Assembly: GCF_040546025.1 (NCBI RefSeq)
Contig: NZ_JBEPNA010000020.1
Span: forward strand, 1-46,824
Origin: Marisediminicola sp040546025
GTDB lineage: Bacteria; Actinomycetota; Actinomycetes; Actinomycetales; Microbacteriaceae
Direction of reading: 5' to 3'
DNA length: 46,824 nt
Shown here: one piece after another, positions 8,151 to 16,209 of the stretch
Layout of the letters: the number at the start of each line of letters is the position of its first letter
Numbering within the stretch: the first letter of the stretch is position 1
Program-made: the position numbers and the translations under genes
Notes under the pieces: generated by a model
Database searches by the model: none
Told to the model about the DNA's origin: nothing
The model's input: the letters and a program-made list of their open reading frames with translations, nothing else

Positions 8151-10238
8151 TCAGCCGGCCGTCACTGCCGTGTTTCCCGGTTCCTCGCGGTTGAGGTGCA
8201 GGAATTCGAGGTGCGTCTCGTAATGGTCGAGCACATCGGCGATGACCTGTTCTTTGGTGTAGCCGAGGAGGTCGTAGCCGCGGCTGCCCTCGAGGGAGAA
8301 GACCTCCATGCGGTAGTACCTGTCTTCGGCCGAAGCGGCCCGCACTGCGAAGGATGGGGTGTCATATCGCACGGGGCGAATCTCGTACTGGAAGCCGCGT
8401 TCCTCCCCCATCGACACAAGAAGCTCGATGTGCGGAATCTTGTACTCGTTGACTATTCCCTCGGTGAGGGTGACGTCGGCCCCCTGGGCGACGAGCTCCT
8501 CGTGGACCTCTCGCAGGGCCGGGCTGGCGATGTTCGCGACGAAGCGCTCGGCCTGGCGAGCTGTGGGGTAGCTCATCGCCTTCGCTAGTCGCTGGCGCCA
8601 GTTTCGTCCGCGGCCGGAGTCCCCCGCGCGACCCGACAGGAGTCCTGGCAGGCTCGACTGGTAGCTCTCGGTGAGGGATTTTTCGACCTTGAGCGCGCGG
8701 TAGAGGCCGAGCATGATGAAGATGATGACCACCGAGAACGGCAGCCCCATGATGATCGTCGCGTTCTGCAGTGTCGGAATTCCACCGACGGCGAGCATCG
8801 CGAGGGTGAGCGCACCGGTGGTGATCGCCCAGAACAGGCGCAGCCACTTGGGCCCGTCGGTCTCTGTGCCTTTGAGCCTGGAGGTGAAGTTCGACATGAC
8901 GAGCGCGCCGGAGTCGGCCGACGTCACATAGAACAGCAGCCCGGTGAACGTCGCGATCGCGGCGGTGATCGGGGTTCCGGGGTATTCGGCGAGCAGCGAG
9001 TAGAAGGCCCGCTCCGGGGTGTTCATCGCCACCTCGCCGAATTCGGAGTTGCCGCCCATGACGATCTCCAGGGCGCTGTTCCCGAAGATCGAGATCCAGA
9101 CGAGGATGAAAACGAAGGGAACGACGAGCGTGCCGAGCACGAACTCCCGGATAGTGCGTCCGCGGGAGATCCGGGCGAGGAACAGCCCGACGAACGGCGC
9201 CCAGGCGATCCACCAAGCCCAGAAGAACAGCGTCCAGCCGCTCAGCCACGCGTCGGGGCGATCGTAGGCGAAGGTCTCGAGCGTCAGCGCCGGGAATCGA
9301 CTCAGCATGTCTCCCGTGTTGAGCACGATCGCGTCGAGCAGGAAGCTGGTCGCCCCGGCCACGAGCACGAAGAGCATGAGGCCGATGGCGAGAAGCACGT
9401 TGAGCTCGGCGAGCCTACGGATGCCCTTTTCGACACCAGACACGACGGAGATCGCCGCCATCACCACGGCGAGTCCGATGAGTGCGGCTTGGAAGGCAAG
9501 GTTCTCGGGCAGTCCGAACATGAAGTTCAGCCCGAAGTTCAGCTGCGCCACTCCGATGCCGAGCGTCGTCGCGATGCCGAAGATCGTGCCCAGCATCGCC
9601 GCGATGTCGACGGTGTCGCCGATGGGTCCATGGACTTTCTTCCCGAAGATCGGGTAAAGGGCGGAGCGGATGCTCAACGGCATGTTGTGACGGTAGGCGA
9701 AGTACGCGAATGCCAGGCCCATCAGCGCGTAGAGGGCCCACCCGGTGATGCCGTAGTGGAAGAGCGTCCAGACGATCGCCTGCCGCGCTGCCTCGACGGT
9801 CTCGCCGGGACCGGTCGGCGGCGCCAAATACTGGGTGACCGGTTCGGCGACGGAGAAGAACATGAGGTCGATGCCGATACCGGCGGCGAAGAGCATCGCG
9901 GTCCACGTGAACATGCTGAACTGGGGGCGGGAATGGTCGGGGCCGAGCCGCGTGCGACCCACCCGTGAGAGGGCGGCGACGACGACGAAGACGACGACGA
10001 GAGTCACGAGGAGGATGTAGTACCAGCCGAGGTTGGTGGACACCCAGCCGACAAGAGTGCCAATGACGTCGGTCGCGCTGTCGGGTGCCACGATCACCCA
10101 CAGGAGAATGCCGAGGATACCGATAGACGACCCAAAGAAGACCGGTTTGTTCAGCCGGGTCTTCGTGTCTGCTGCCGGTGTTTGAGGTGAATCTGCCAAT
10201 CCGGGCGTGCCGGTATCGTCGCGTGTTGCACTACTCAT
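8151..10238 (-). CDS. betT: BCCT-family choline/betaine transporter, BetT-like
   Basis: BCCT carriers import quaternary ammonium compounds with Na+ or H+. The 695-residue protein has about twelve membrane helices, the family signature WTLFFWAWWIAWAPF at residues 335-349 followed by GLFLARISRGRTIREF, and the substrate-site region AAGIGIDLMFFSVAEP near 118-133. From about residue 520 a cytoplasmic domain of roughly 170 residues follows, as in E. coli BetT, where the C-terminus takes part in osmotic activation. The start ATG 10238 has AAAGGA upstream. Being first of the betT-betB-betA set, it suggests choline uptake for glycine betaine synthesis under osmotic stress, or use of choline as a nutrient. 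Confidence 0.92.
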   Translation of the reverse strand: MSSATRDDTGTPGLADSPQTPAADTKTRLNKPVFFGSSIGILGILLWVIVAPDSATDVIGTLVGWVSTNLGWYYILLVTLVVVFVVVAALSRVGRTRLGPDHSRPQFSMFTWTAMLFAAGIGIDLMFFSVAEPVTQYLAPPTGPGETVEAARQAIVWTLFHYGITGWALYALMGLAFAYFAYRHNMPLSIRSALYPIFGKKVHGPIGDTVDIAAMLGTIFGIATTLGIGVAQLNFGLNFMFGLPENLAFQAALIGLAVVMAAISVVSGVEKGIRRLAELNVLLAIGLMLFVLVAGATSFLLDAIVLNTGDMLSRFPALTLETFAYDRPDAWLSGWTLFFWAWWIAWAPFVGLFLARISRGRTIREFVLGTLVVPFVFILVWISIFGNSALEIVMGGNSEFGEVAMNTPERAFYSLLAEYPGTPITAAIATFTGLLFYVTSADSGALVMSNFTSRLKGTETDGPKWLRLFWAITTGALTLAMLAVGGIPTLQNATIIMGLPFSVVIIFIMLGLYRALKVEKSLTESYQSSLPGLLSGRAGDSGRGRNWRQRLAKAMSYPTARQAERFVANIASPALREVHEELVAQGADVTLTEGIVNEYKIPHIELLVSMGEERGFQYEIRPVRYDTPSFAVRAASAEDRYYRMEVFSLEGSRGYDLLGYTKEQVIADVLDHYETHLEFLHLNREEPGNTAVTAG

Positions 10239-10380
10239 TTCGTCCTTTGGGTGGTTGAAGTGAGATGTCGTCCGACATCGCCTCGAGAGGAGCCCCGGGG
10301 GCTAGGAGGCGGCGAACTCACTCCTACTCTACCAACAGCCCCCCTTTAGGGGGCAAGTGCACTGTGGGCGAGACGGTCGA
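10239..10380. other. Gap holding the betT promoter and a terminator hairpin
   Basis: The first 100 bases upstream of betT contain an AGCCCC/GGGGCT micro-hairpin (10292-10304) and must include the promoter for the betaine genes. The rest is the tail of the minus-strand LLM transcript. No gene is seen. Confidence 0.4.
10338..10354 (-). terminator. Hairpin terminator after the LLM gene at 10381
   Basis: GCCCCC pairs with GGGGGC around a CTTTA loop, 27 bases downstream of the LLM stop codon. No T-run follows. Its C-tract/loop/G-tract form resembles the hairpins at 21165 and 21418. Confidence 0.5.
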
Positions 10381-11202
10381 TCAGGCCGCGGCGGCGGCGT
10401 TCTTCTCGTCGCGCCAGGCGAGCCAGTCGTGCACGGCGGCGAGGTCGTAGTTCGGGCCGCTGAGGCCGAGCGTGAAGAGCGTCGTTCCGAGCGCGAGCAG
10501 CTCGTCGGCCGTCGAAGTCGTGCGGTTGCGGAGCTCGTTCGACACCTCGATCGCGGCGAAGTCGCGGCCGACCTCGCCGCACCAGCCCTCGAGCACCCCG
10601 AGCTTGTGCTCGAGCGTCGGCACGTCGGCGAAGCTGTGCCAGATGTCGGCGTGCGTCGCAACGATCTTGAGCGTCTTCTTCTCGCCGCCGCCGCCGATCA
10701 GAACGGGGATGTCGCGGGTCGGGGGCGGATTGAGCTTGCCCCAGCGGTCCTCGATGACCGGGAGATCGCGGGCGAGGGCGTTGAGCCGCGTGCCCGCGGT
10801 GCCGAACTCGAAACCGTACTCGTCGTAGTCGCGCTCGAACCAGCCGGATCCTGTGCCGAAGATGAAGCGGCCGGTCCCCCCTTTGGCGCTGATGTGGTCG
10901 ATCGTGCGGGCCATATCGGCCTGGAGGTTGGCGTTGCGGTAGCTGTTGCAGTTGACGAGCGCGCCCAGCTCGACGCTGCTGGTCTGCTCGGCGAGCGCCG
11001 CGAGCATCGTCCACGACTCGAAGTGCAGCCCGTCGGGCTCACCCGACAGGGGGTAGAAGTGATCCCAGTTGAACAGGATGTCGACCCCGGCGTCCTCGAG
11101 AGCCGCGGCGGTGTCGCGGATCACCTCGTAGGGCGCGTGCTGGGGTGCGATCTGCACCCCAATGCGGACGGGACGGGCCTGGGCGGGAGCGGGTGCGGTC
11201 AT
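10381..11202 (-). CDS. LLM-class (luciferase-like) flavin or F420-dependent oxidoreductase
   Basis: The 273-residue product has the luciferase-like TIM-barrel pattern: VRIGVQIAPQHAPYEVIRDT at the start, DILFNWDHFYPL for the first active-site strand, and GRFIFGTGSGWFERDYDEYG and PVLIGGGGEKKTLKIVA further on. The last part matches the F420-dependent branch, in which a hydride moves between coenzyme F420 and an organic substrate. The substrate is unknown. The ATG at 11202 has no ribosome site but lies six bases after TAGGCT, so the mRNA is probably leaderless; a GTG directly before it is less likely. It stands between betT (same strand, downstream) and the carboxyltransferase gene (same strand, upstream), with a hairpin after its stop. 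Confidence 0.83.
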   Translation of the reverse strand: MTAPAPAQARPVRIGVQIAPQHAPYEVIRDTAAALEDAGVDILFNWDHFYPLSGEPDGLHFESWTMLAALAEQTSSVELGALVNCNSYRNANLQADMARTIDHISAKGGTGRFIFGTGSGWFERDYDEYGFEFGTAGTRLNALARDLPVIEDRWGKLNPPPTRDIPVLIGGGGEKKTLKIVATHADIWHSFADVPTLEHKLGVLEGWCGEVGRDFAAIEVSNELRNRTTSTADELLALGTTLFTLGLSGPNYDLAAVHDWLAWRDEKNAAAAA

Positions 11203-11208
11203 CACCTC

Positions 11209-11214
11209 AGCCTA
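11209..11214 (-). promoter_or_regulatory. Predicted -10 box of a leaderless promoter for the LLM gene
   Basis: TAGGCT, then six bases, then ATG 11202 on the minus strand. Identical box and spacing occur at 17875, 20562 and 20525. Confidence 0.65.
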
Positions 11215-11267
11215 GATCGACCGGGCACGCCGCGTCGCGCCGACTGGTGCACCGCGCTGCGGCGCGG

Positions 11268-12767
11268 TCAGGCCAGGCCCAGCCCCCGATACTTCTCGAG
11301 GCGGGCGTCGAGTCGCGCCTGCGGATTCTGGGGCACCAACTGCTGCAGGTAGTACTCGAGCGTGCCGCTGGCGCGCCGGCAGAACGCGGCTGCCTCGGCC
11401 TGGGCATCCGGATGCTCCGGCACAATCCAGTCGATGATGCCGTTCGCGAGCAGGGCGGCCGAGCCGACCCCCTGCGCCTCGGCCATCTCCGCGGCGTGCG
11501 CGGTGTCCCGGTGCACGATCGCGCTCGCGCCCTCCGGCGGCAGCGGCGAGAGCCAGCCGTGCTCGGCCGCGAGGGTCCGGTCGGCGGGAAGGAGCGCGAG
11601 AGCGCCTCCCCCGGTCCCCTCGCCCATGATGAGCGAGACGGTGGGCGTCGGCAACATCACCAGCTCGGCCAGGCACCGGGCAATTTCCCCGGCCAGTCCA
11701 CCCTCTTCCGCCTCCTTCGACAGCGCGGCTCCTGGCGTATCGATCACGGTGACGAGCGGCAGACCGAGCTCCTGCGACAGTCGCATCCCGCGTCGTGCCT
11801 CGCGCAGCGCTGCCGGGCCGAGCGGAGCCTGGGCGCGTTGTGCTCGACGATCCTGACCCATCACGACGCAGGAGGCGCTGCCGAACTGGGCGAGCGCGAG
11901 CACCAGACCGGGGTCCTTCTCGCCCTGCCCTGTTCCGTTGAGCGGCAGGACGTTGCGCGCGCCGTGGTGGAGCAGGGCCCGGATTCCGGGCCGGTCACGC
12001 CGCCGCGATATAGTGATCGACTCCCATGTCGGAGTAACCTCGCCCGACCACTTCTCCGGCAGCGGCAGCGCAGTCGCGGGCCTCGGCGTCTCGAGAACCG
12101 CGAGCACCCGCTCGACGATCTCCGGCAGGTGCTCGGCGGTCACGACCCCGTCGATCAGCCCGTTCCGGAAGAGGTTCTCGGCGGTCTGCACCCCCGCGGG
12201 AAACTGCTCTCCGTAGACGGCCTCGTAGACACGCGGGCCGAGAAACCCGACGAGCGCGCCGGGCTCTGCCACCGTGACGTGCCCGAGCGATCCCCAAGAG
12301 GCCATCACTCCCCCGGTCGTGGGATGGCGCAGGTAGACGAGATACGGCAGCCGCGCGGCCTTGTGCTTGGAGATCGCCGCGGAGATTTTGACCATCGACA
12401 GGAAGGCGAGGGTCCCCTCCTGCATGCGGGTGCCCCCAGAGGCCGGCCCCGCGAGCAGGGGCAGCCCCTCGAGGGTCGCCCGCTCGATCGCCTCGACGAG
12501 GCGCTGCGCCGCGGCGATGCCGATCGATCCTGCGAGGAAACGGAACTCGCACGCGATGATCGCGACACGACGCCCGCGGATGCTCCCCTCGCCCGTGACG
12601 ACGGCCTCGTCGGTTCCCGCCTTCACCCGCGCGGCGGCGAGCGCGGCGGCATATGCCGCATCCGGGCGCACGTCGACTGGCGTTGAGTCCCACGAGACGA
12701 ACGTGCCGGGGTCGGTGAGCAGTTCGATGAGTTCGGAGGCACTCGGCCTGTGGCGGTCCGTGGTCAT
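11268..12767 (-). CDS. Fused AccD/AccA-like carboxyltransferase, possible malonyl-CoA-acting enzyme
   Basis: The 499-residue protein joins two crotonase-fold carboxyltransferase halves. The N-terminal half resembles AccD (GSIGIAAAQRLVEAIERA, GPASGGTRMQEG, MASWGSLGHVTVAEPGALVG) and the C-terminal half AccA (LPLVTVIDTPGAALS, IMGEGTGGGALALLPADR). The two Gly-rich loops are the oxyanion holes that bind acyl-CoA and carboxyl-donor carbonyls. The Cys4 zinc ribbon of bacterial AccD is missing, and no biotin carboxylase or biotin carrier gene lies nearby. ATG 12767 overlaps the CoA-transferase stop (ATGA), which decides the start. With the MatC-type permease and CaiB enzyme it may decarboxylate malonyl-CoA, as MdcD/MdcE do on an acyl carrier. 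Alternatively it is a carboxylase subunit whose partners lie elsewhere. Confidence 0.82.
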   Translation of the reverse strand: MTTDRHRPSASELIELLTDPGTFVSWDSTPVDVRPDAAYAAALAAARVKAGTDEAVVTGEGSIRGRRVAIIACEFRFLAGSIGIAAAQRLVEAIERATLEGLPLLAGPASGGTRMQEGTLAFLSMVKISAAISKHKAARLPYLVYLRHPTTGGVMASWGSLGHVTVAEPGALVGFLGPRVYEAVYGEQFPAGVQTAENLFRNGLIDGVVTAEHLPEIVERVLAVLETPRPATALPLPEKWSGEVTPTWESITISRRRDRPGIRALLHHGARNVLPLNGTGQGEKDPGLVLALAQFGSASCVVMGQDRRAQRAQAPLGPAALREARRGMRLSQELGLPLVTVIDTPGAALSKEAEEGGLAGEIARCLAELVMLPTPTVSLIMGEGTGGGALALLPADRTLAAEHGWLSPLPPEGASAIVHRDTAHAAEMAEAQGVGSAALLANGIIDWIVPEHPDAQAEAAAFCRRASGTLEYYLQQLVPQNPQARLDARLEKYRGLGLA

Positions 12768-13975
12768 TGGTGCCCTTCGTCGAGCCAGGAGCGGATGCTG
12801 GCGGCGTGCTGGCCGAGCAGTGGCGGTGCCGAGTGCTCGGTGCGGGTCACCTCGACTTCGTCGGTGCCAGCGGTCTGGAAGAACCGCACGGGCGGTCCAG
12901 GCAGGTCGATCGTGCCGAGAGTCTCGTGGTCGACCGAGATCTTGAGCCCCTGCGAGAGGAGCTGGGGCCACTCGTAGACCTCATCGAGCGTGCGCACCTT
13001 GCCGGCGGGAATGCCGGCGGCATCCAGCTCGGCCAAGAGCGCCTCCGAGGCGTACGGCGCGAAGGCGGCCTCGACGAGCGCGATCGTCGCCTCGCGGTTC
13101 CGCACCCGCCCCTCGTTCGATCCGAGCCCGGCGGGCGACTCGATCCCGAACCTCTCGCACAGCCTCGCCCACAGGCTCTCGTTTCCGACGCTGATCTGAA
13201 CGAAGCCGCCGTTGCAGGCGAAGAGTCCGTAGGGCGCGATCGACGGGTGGTGGTTTCCCTGGGCGTGCGGCACCTCGTGAGCCACGGTGGCCCTGGTGCC
13301 CTGGAACGCGTGGACACCGACCACTGACGCCAGCAGTGATGTTCGCACGATCTGGCCCCTGCCCGTCGCCTGGCGCTCGAACAGCGCGGCGACGGTGCCG
13401 AACGCGCCGTACATGCCCGAGAGCAGGTCGGCAATGGGCACTCCGACCCGCTGCACGTTGTCGGGGCCGGAGCCGGTGAGCGACATCAGTCCGGCCTCGC
13501 CCTGGATGATCTGGTCGTAGCCGGCCCGGCTGGCCTCCGGCCCGTCGTGGCCGAACCCGGTGATCGAGAGGATCACGAGCGCCGGATTGATCTCGTGCAG
13601 TTCGGAGGTGGAGAACCCGAGGCGCGCCATCACGCCGGCGCGGAAATTCTCGACGACGACATCCGCCCGGCGGACAAGCTCCCGCAGGGTCTGCTTGCCC
13701 TCCTCCGACTTGAGGTCGAGGGAGAGCGACTCCTTGTTCCGGTTGCAGGACAGGAAGTACGTCGACTGCGGGTCGTCCTCCGGGCCGACGAACGGCGGGC
13801 CCCACCCTCGCGTGTCATCGCCGCCGGCGGGGCTCTCGACCTTGATCACCCGGGCGCCGAGGTCGCCGAGCATCATCGCCGCGTGCGGGCCGGCGAGCGC
13901 GCGGCTCAGGTCGACGACGAGGATGCCGCTGAGGGGGCCACCGGCAGGGCCCGCCGTACGCGCTCCGGCGCTCAC
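12764..13975 (-). CDS. Class III (CaiB/BaiF) CoA-transferase
   Basis: Family III CoA-transferases move CoA between carboxylic acids through an aspartyl-CoA intermediate. The 403-residue protein has the usual length and motifs: GILVVDLSRALAGPHAAMML at the start, RNKESLSLDLKS near residue 80, VVENFRAGVMARLG at 107-120, and the catalytic Asp183 in VPIADLLSGMYG. The GTG start at 13975 overlaps the permease stop (GTGA) and its own stop overlaps the carboxyltransferase ATG, so all three genes are probably translationally coupled. Given the MatC-like permease, a dicarboxylate such as malonate is the likely acceptor, with acetyl-CoA or succinyl-CoA as donor. The acid cannot be identified from the sequence. 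Confidence 0.88.
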   Translation of the reverse strand: MSAGARTAGPAGGPLSGILVVDLSRALAGPHAAMMLGDLGARVIKVESPAGGDDTRGWGPPFVGPEDDPQSTYFLSCNRNKESLSLDLKSEEGKQTLRELVRRADVVVENFRAGVMARLGFSTSELHEINPALVILSITGFGHDGPEASRAGYDQIIQGEAGLMSLTGSGPDNVQRVGVPIADLLSGMYGAFGTVAALFERQATGRGQIVRTSLLASVVGVHAFQGTRATVAHEVPHAQGNHHPSIAPYGLFACNGGFVQISVGNESLWARLCERFGIESPAGLGSNEGRVRNREATIALVEAAFAPYASEALLAELDAAGIPAGKVRTLDEVYEWPQLLSQGLKISVDHETLGTIDLPGPPVRFFQTAGTDEVEVTRTEHSAPPLLGQHAASIRSWLDEGHQ

Positions 13976-15333
13976 AGCCAGCCGGGAACGACGAAGACGA
14001 GCCAGGCCAGCAGGGGTCCGGCGAGCACGACCACCCCACTGTAGCTCAGGATCTGCTTGTAGAAACGGTCCTTTTCGCCCTCGGGAGCGTTGGCGAGCAC
14101 GAGCGCGCCGTTGGTGGAGAAGGGCGAGACGTCGACGATTGTGGCCGAGACCGCCAGGGCGCAGATGACCCCGATCGCGCCGATGTTGCCGTCCATGAGG
14201 AAGGGCACGGCGAGCGGGATGAGCACGGCGATGATCGCTGTGGACGAGGCGAAGGCCGACACGACGGCGCCGATGTAGCAGATGAGCAGCGCGACGACGA
14301 GCGGCATCCCGATCGCGGCGACCCCGTTGGAGACGTACTCGATGGTGCCGGCGGTCTGCAGCACGCCGACGAAGGTCAGCATTCCGCAGACCAGGAGCAC
14401 GGTCGACCAGCTGATCTTGTTGACCGCACCCTTCTGGGCCTGCGGCGAGACGAGCGCGAGGAGCACGGCGATCGTGATCGACACGAAGCCCACATCGACC
14501 TTGAACCCAAGGGCGACGACGCCGAGTGTGACGAGCCCGATCACGGTGAGCACCTGCGCGGTGAGATCCTTGCGCGACGTGACGACCTTCGCCTGGACGG
14601 CGACACCGCCGGCGGGGTCACGCGGCCCGTACATGCCGGAGCCGAAGCCCTTGAAATCCACGTCGTCACCGCGCGCCTTGGCGCTGCGCGAGTCGGCAAC
14701 CTCTCCCTCGAAGTCGCCCGCCTTGGCGCCGAGGAGCTTGCTGCCGCCGAAGACGAAGAACAGCACGATGGCGATAAGCAGGTTGAACCCGAGGCTCGCG
14801 AGGAACACAGCGGTGGGGCTCTGCTCGAGCGGGGTGTCGGCCATGATCGTGTTGACCGTGACGCCGTACACGGCGATGGGCGAGAACCCGCCAGCCTGGG
14901 CTCCGTGGATCACCATCATGCCCATCATGAGGGTGTTGATGCGGTACTTCGCCGCGAAGCCGAGCGCGATCGGCGCGATGATCGCGACGGCCGCGGGCGA
15001 CAGGGCGCCCATCGCCGTGATGAGAGCGGTCACGACGAACATGACCCAGGGGATGAGGGCGATGCGTCCGCGCACGAGCCGCACGGCGCCGCGCACGAGG
15101 AGGTCGATCGTGCCGTTGTTCTGCGCGATGGCGAAGAGGTAGGTGACGCCGACGATGGTGAGGAACAGGCTGCCGGGGAAGCCGCCGAGAATGTCGGCTG
15201 CCTCCATGCCGACCGCGAGCGTCCCGACGAGGAACGCGGCGACAAAGGCCAGGGCGCCCATGTTGACGGGGAATACCGTGGCGACGATGAACATCACCGC
15301 CAGGGCGATGATCGAGATGATTTCCGGGGACAT
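13972..15333 (-). CDS. MatC-type dicarboxylate permease
   Basis: The 453-residue protein is very hydrophobic, with about twelve membrane helices. It starts MSPEIISIIALAVMFIVATV, and PVNMGALAFVAAFLVGTLAV with GVTYLFAIAQNNGTIDLLV is typical of the MatC N-terminal family (malonate carriers of Rhizobium mat loci), within the larger ion-transporter group that includes SLC13 permeases. SPAAVAIIAPIALGF and SPFSTNGALVLANAPE look like the paired re-entrant hairpins of that fold. AAGGAGGAG lies five bases before ATG 15333. It is the first gene of a three-gene coupled unit and faces a FadR-type regulator across a shared promoter region. Malonate is the best guess; other short dicarboxylates are possible. 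Confidence 0.84.
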   Translation of the reverse strand: MSPEIISIIALAVMFIVATVFPVNMGALAFVAAFLVGTLAVGMEAADILGGFPGSLFLTIVGVTYLFAIAQNNGTIDLLVRGAVRLVRGRIALIPWVMFVVTALITAMGALSPAAVAIIAPIALGFAAKYRINTLMMGMMVIHGAQAGGFSPIAVYGVTVNTIMADTPLEQSPTAVFLASLGFNLLIAIVLFFVFGGSKLLGAKAGDFEGEVADSRSAKARGDDVDFKGFGSGMYGPRDPAGGVAVQAKVVTSRKDLTAQVLTVIGLVTLGVVALGFKVDVGFVSITIAVLLALVSPQAQKGAVNKISWSTVLLVCGMLTFVGVLQTAGTIEYVSNGVAAIGMPLVVALLICYIGAVVSAFASSTAIIAVLIPLAVPFLMDGNIGAIGVICALAVSATIVDVSPFSTNGALVLANAPEGEKDRFYKQILSYSGVVVLAGPLLAWLVFVVPGWL

Positions 15334-15481
15334 CGAACTCCTCCTTGAGTTGATGGTCGTTCCGCGAGGAACGAGATGGTGAGACCAAACCTGTCGGTGA
15401 CTCAGTGGCCTAGTCTCTGAGAGTGTGGGTCGCTTGTCAATTCGGGCACCATAATGGGTCGCACCGAGTGAAAGGACGCGG
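15334..15481. promoter_or_regulatory. Divergent promoter region of the permease operon and its FadR-type regulator
   Basis: This 148-base region holds both promoters. On the plus strand CATAAT at 15451-15456 can serve as a -10 box for the regulator. A FadR-type operator lies at 15377-15387, 44 bases upstream of the permease start. Confidence 0.6.
15377..15387. promoter_or_regulatory. Predicted FadR/GntR operator TGGTGAGACCA
   Basis: TGGTGAGACCA fits the FadR-subfamily consensus TNGTNNNACNA exactly, with four paired bases on each side of a 3-base centre. It lies in front of the MatC-type permease and 95 bases upstream of the FadR-type regulator gene, where an acid-responsive repressor would be expected to act. 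Confidence 0.65.
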
Positions 15482-16192
15482 ATGACTTCGCCAGGCTCCC
15501 CAGCGCGACTGCAGCGCGTGGCACGGCCGCGGCTCTACGAGCAGCTCGTGGAGCAGCTCGTGCAGTTCATCGAGGTGCAGGAACTCGCGCAGGGCGATCG
15601 TCTGCCCCCGGAGCGCGAGCTCGCCGACCAACTCGGGGTGTCGAGGGCAACCCTGTCCCAGGCCCTCGTCGCCCTGGAGGTTCTCGGTGTGATCGACGTA
15701 CAGCACGGCACCGGTGCCACGATCATCGCAAGGCCGAACCTCGCCGCCGTCATGCAGGGCTTCCGCGAGCACAGCAGCCGGCTTCCCGACATCATCGAAG
15801 CCAGGAGCACGCTCGAGGTCAAGCTCGCCGCACTCGCCGCCGAACGGCGCACCGACGAGGACATCGGCCGAATCGACCAGGCGCTCGACCTGATGGCGAG
15901 CGAGGTCGCGGACGGCGGACGCGGGGTCAGCGGCGACGAGCACTTCCACGACGCTGTGACCCGCGCCGCGCACTCCTCGGTGCTCGCCAAGATGATGGGA
16001 CTGATCCAGGAGATGGTTCTCGAGTCCCGCATCGAGTCCCTCGGCCAGCCCGGGCGGCCCGAGCAGTCGCTCAGGTCGCACCGCGCCATCGCCGACGCAA
16101 TCCGGCGCGGGGATGCCGCGGGCGCCGCCGCGGCGATGGGCCACCACATCGAGGTCGTTTCCGATGTGGCCCTGCTCAAGGACCAGGCCTAG
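15482..16192 (+). CDS. FadR-subfamily GntR transcription regulator
   Basis: The 236-residue protein has an N-terminal winged helix-turn-helix (DRLPPERELADQLGVSRATL, then GVIDVQHGTGATI) and a C-terminal all-helical FCD ligand domain with EARSTLEVKLAALAAERRT and the metal-site pattern DEHFHDAVTRAAH. FCD domains bind carboxylic acids, often through a metal ion. ATG 15482 has GAAAGGA upstream. It is divergent from the permease-CoA-transferase-carboxyltransferase unit, a layout like MatR and the mat genes, so it probably represses those genes until the substrate acid is present. The effector is an inference from the neighbours. It ends 17 bases before the convergent ffh stop. Confidence 0.9.
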   Translation: MTSPGSPARLQRVARPRLYEQLVEQLVQFIEVQELAQGDRLPPERELADQLGVSRATLSQALVALEVLGVIDVQHGTGATIIARPNLAAVMQGFREHSSRLPDIIEARSTLEVKLAALAAERRTDEDIGRIDQALDLMASEVADGGRGVSGDEHFHDAVTRAAHSSVLAKMMGLIQEMVLESRIESLGQPGRPEQSLRSHRAIADAIRRGDAAGAAAAMGHHIEVVSDVALLKDQA

Positions 16193-16209
16193 AGGCTCGT
16201 CAGCCGCTC

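Noticed and set aside
10239..10337. Riboswitch before betT
   Set aside because: Only a short AGCCCC/GGGGCT hairpin is seen; no known aptamer core could be recognised.
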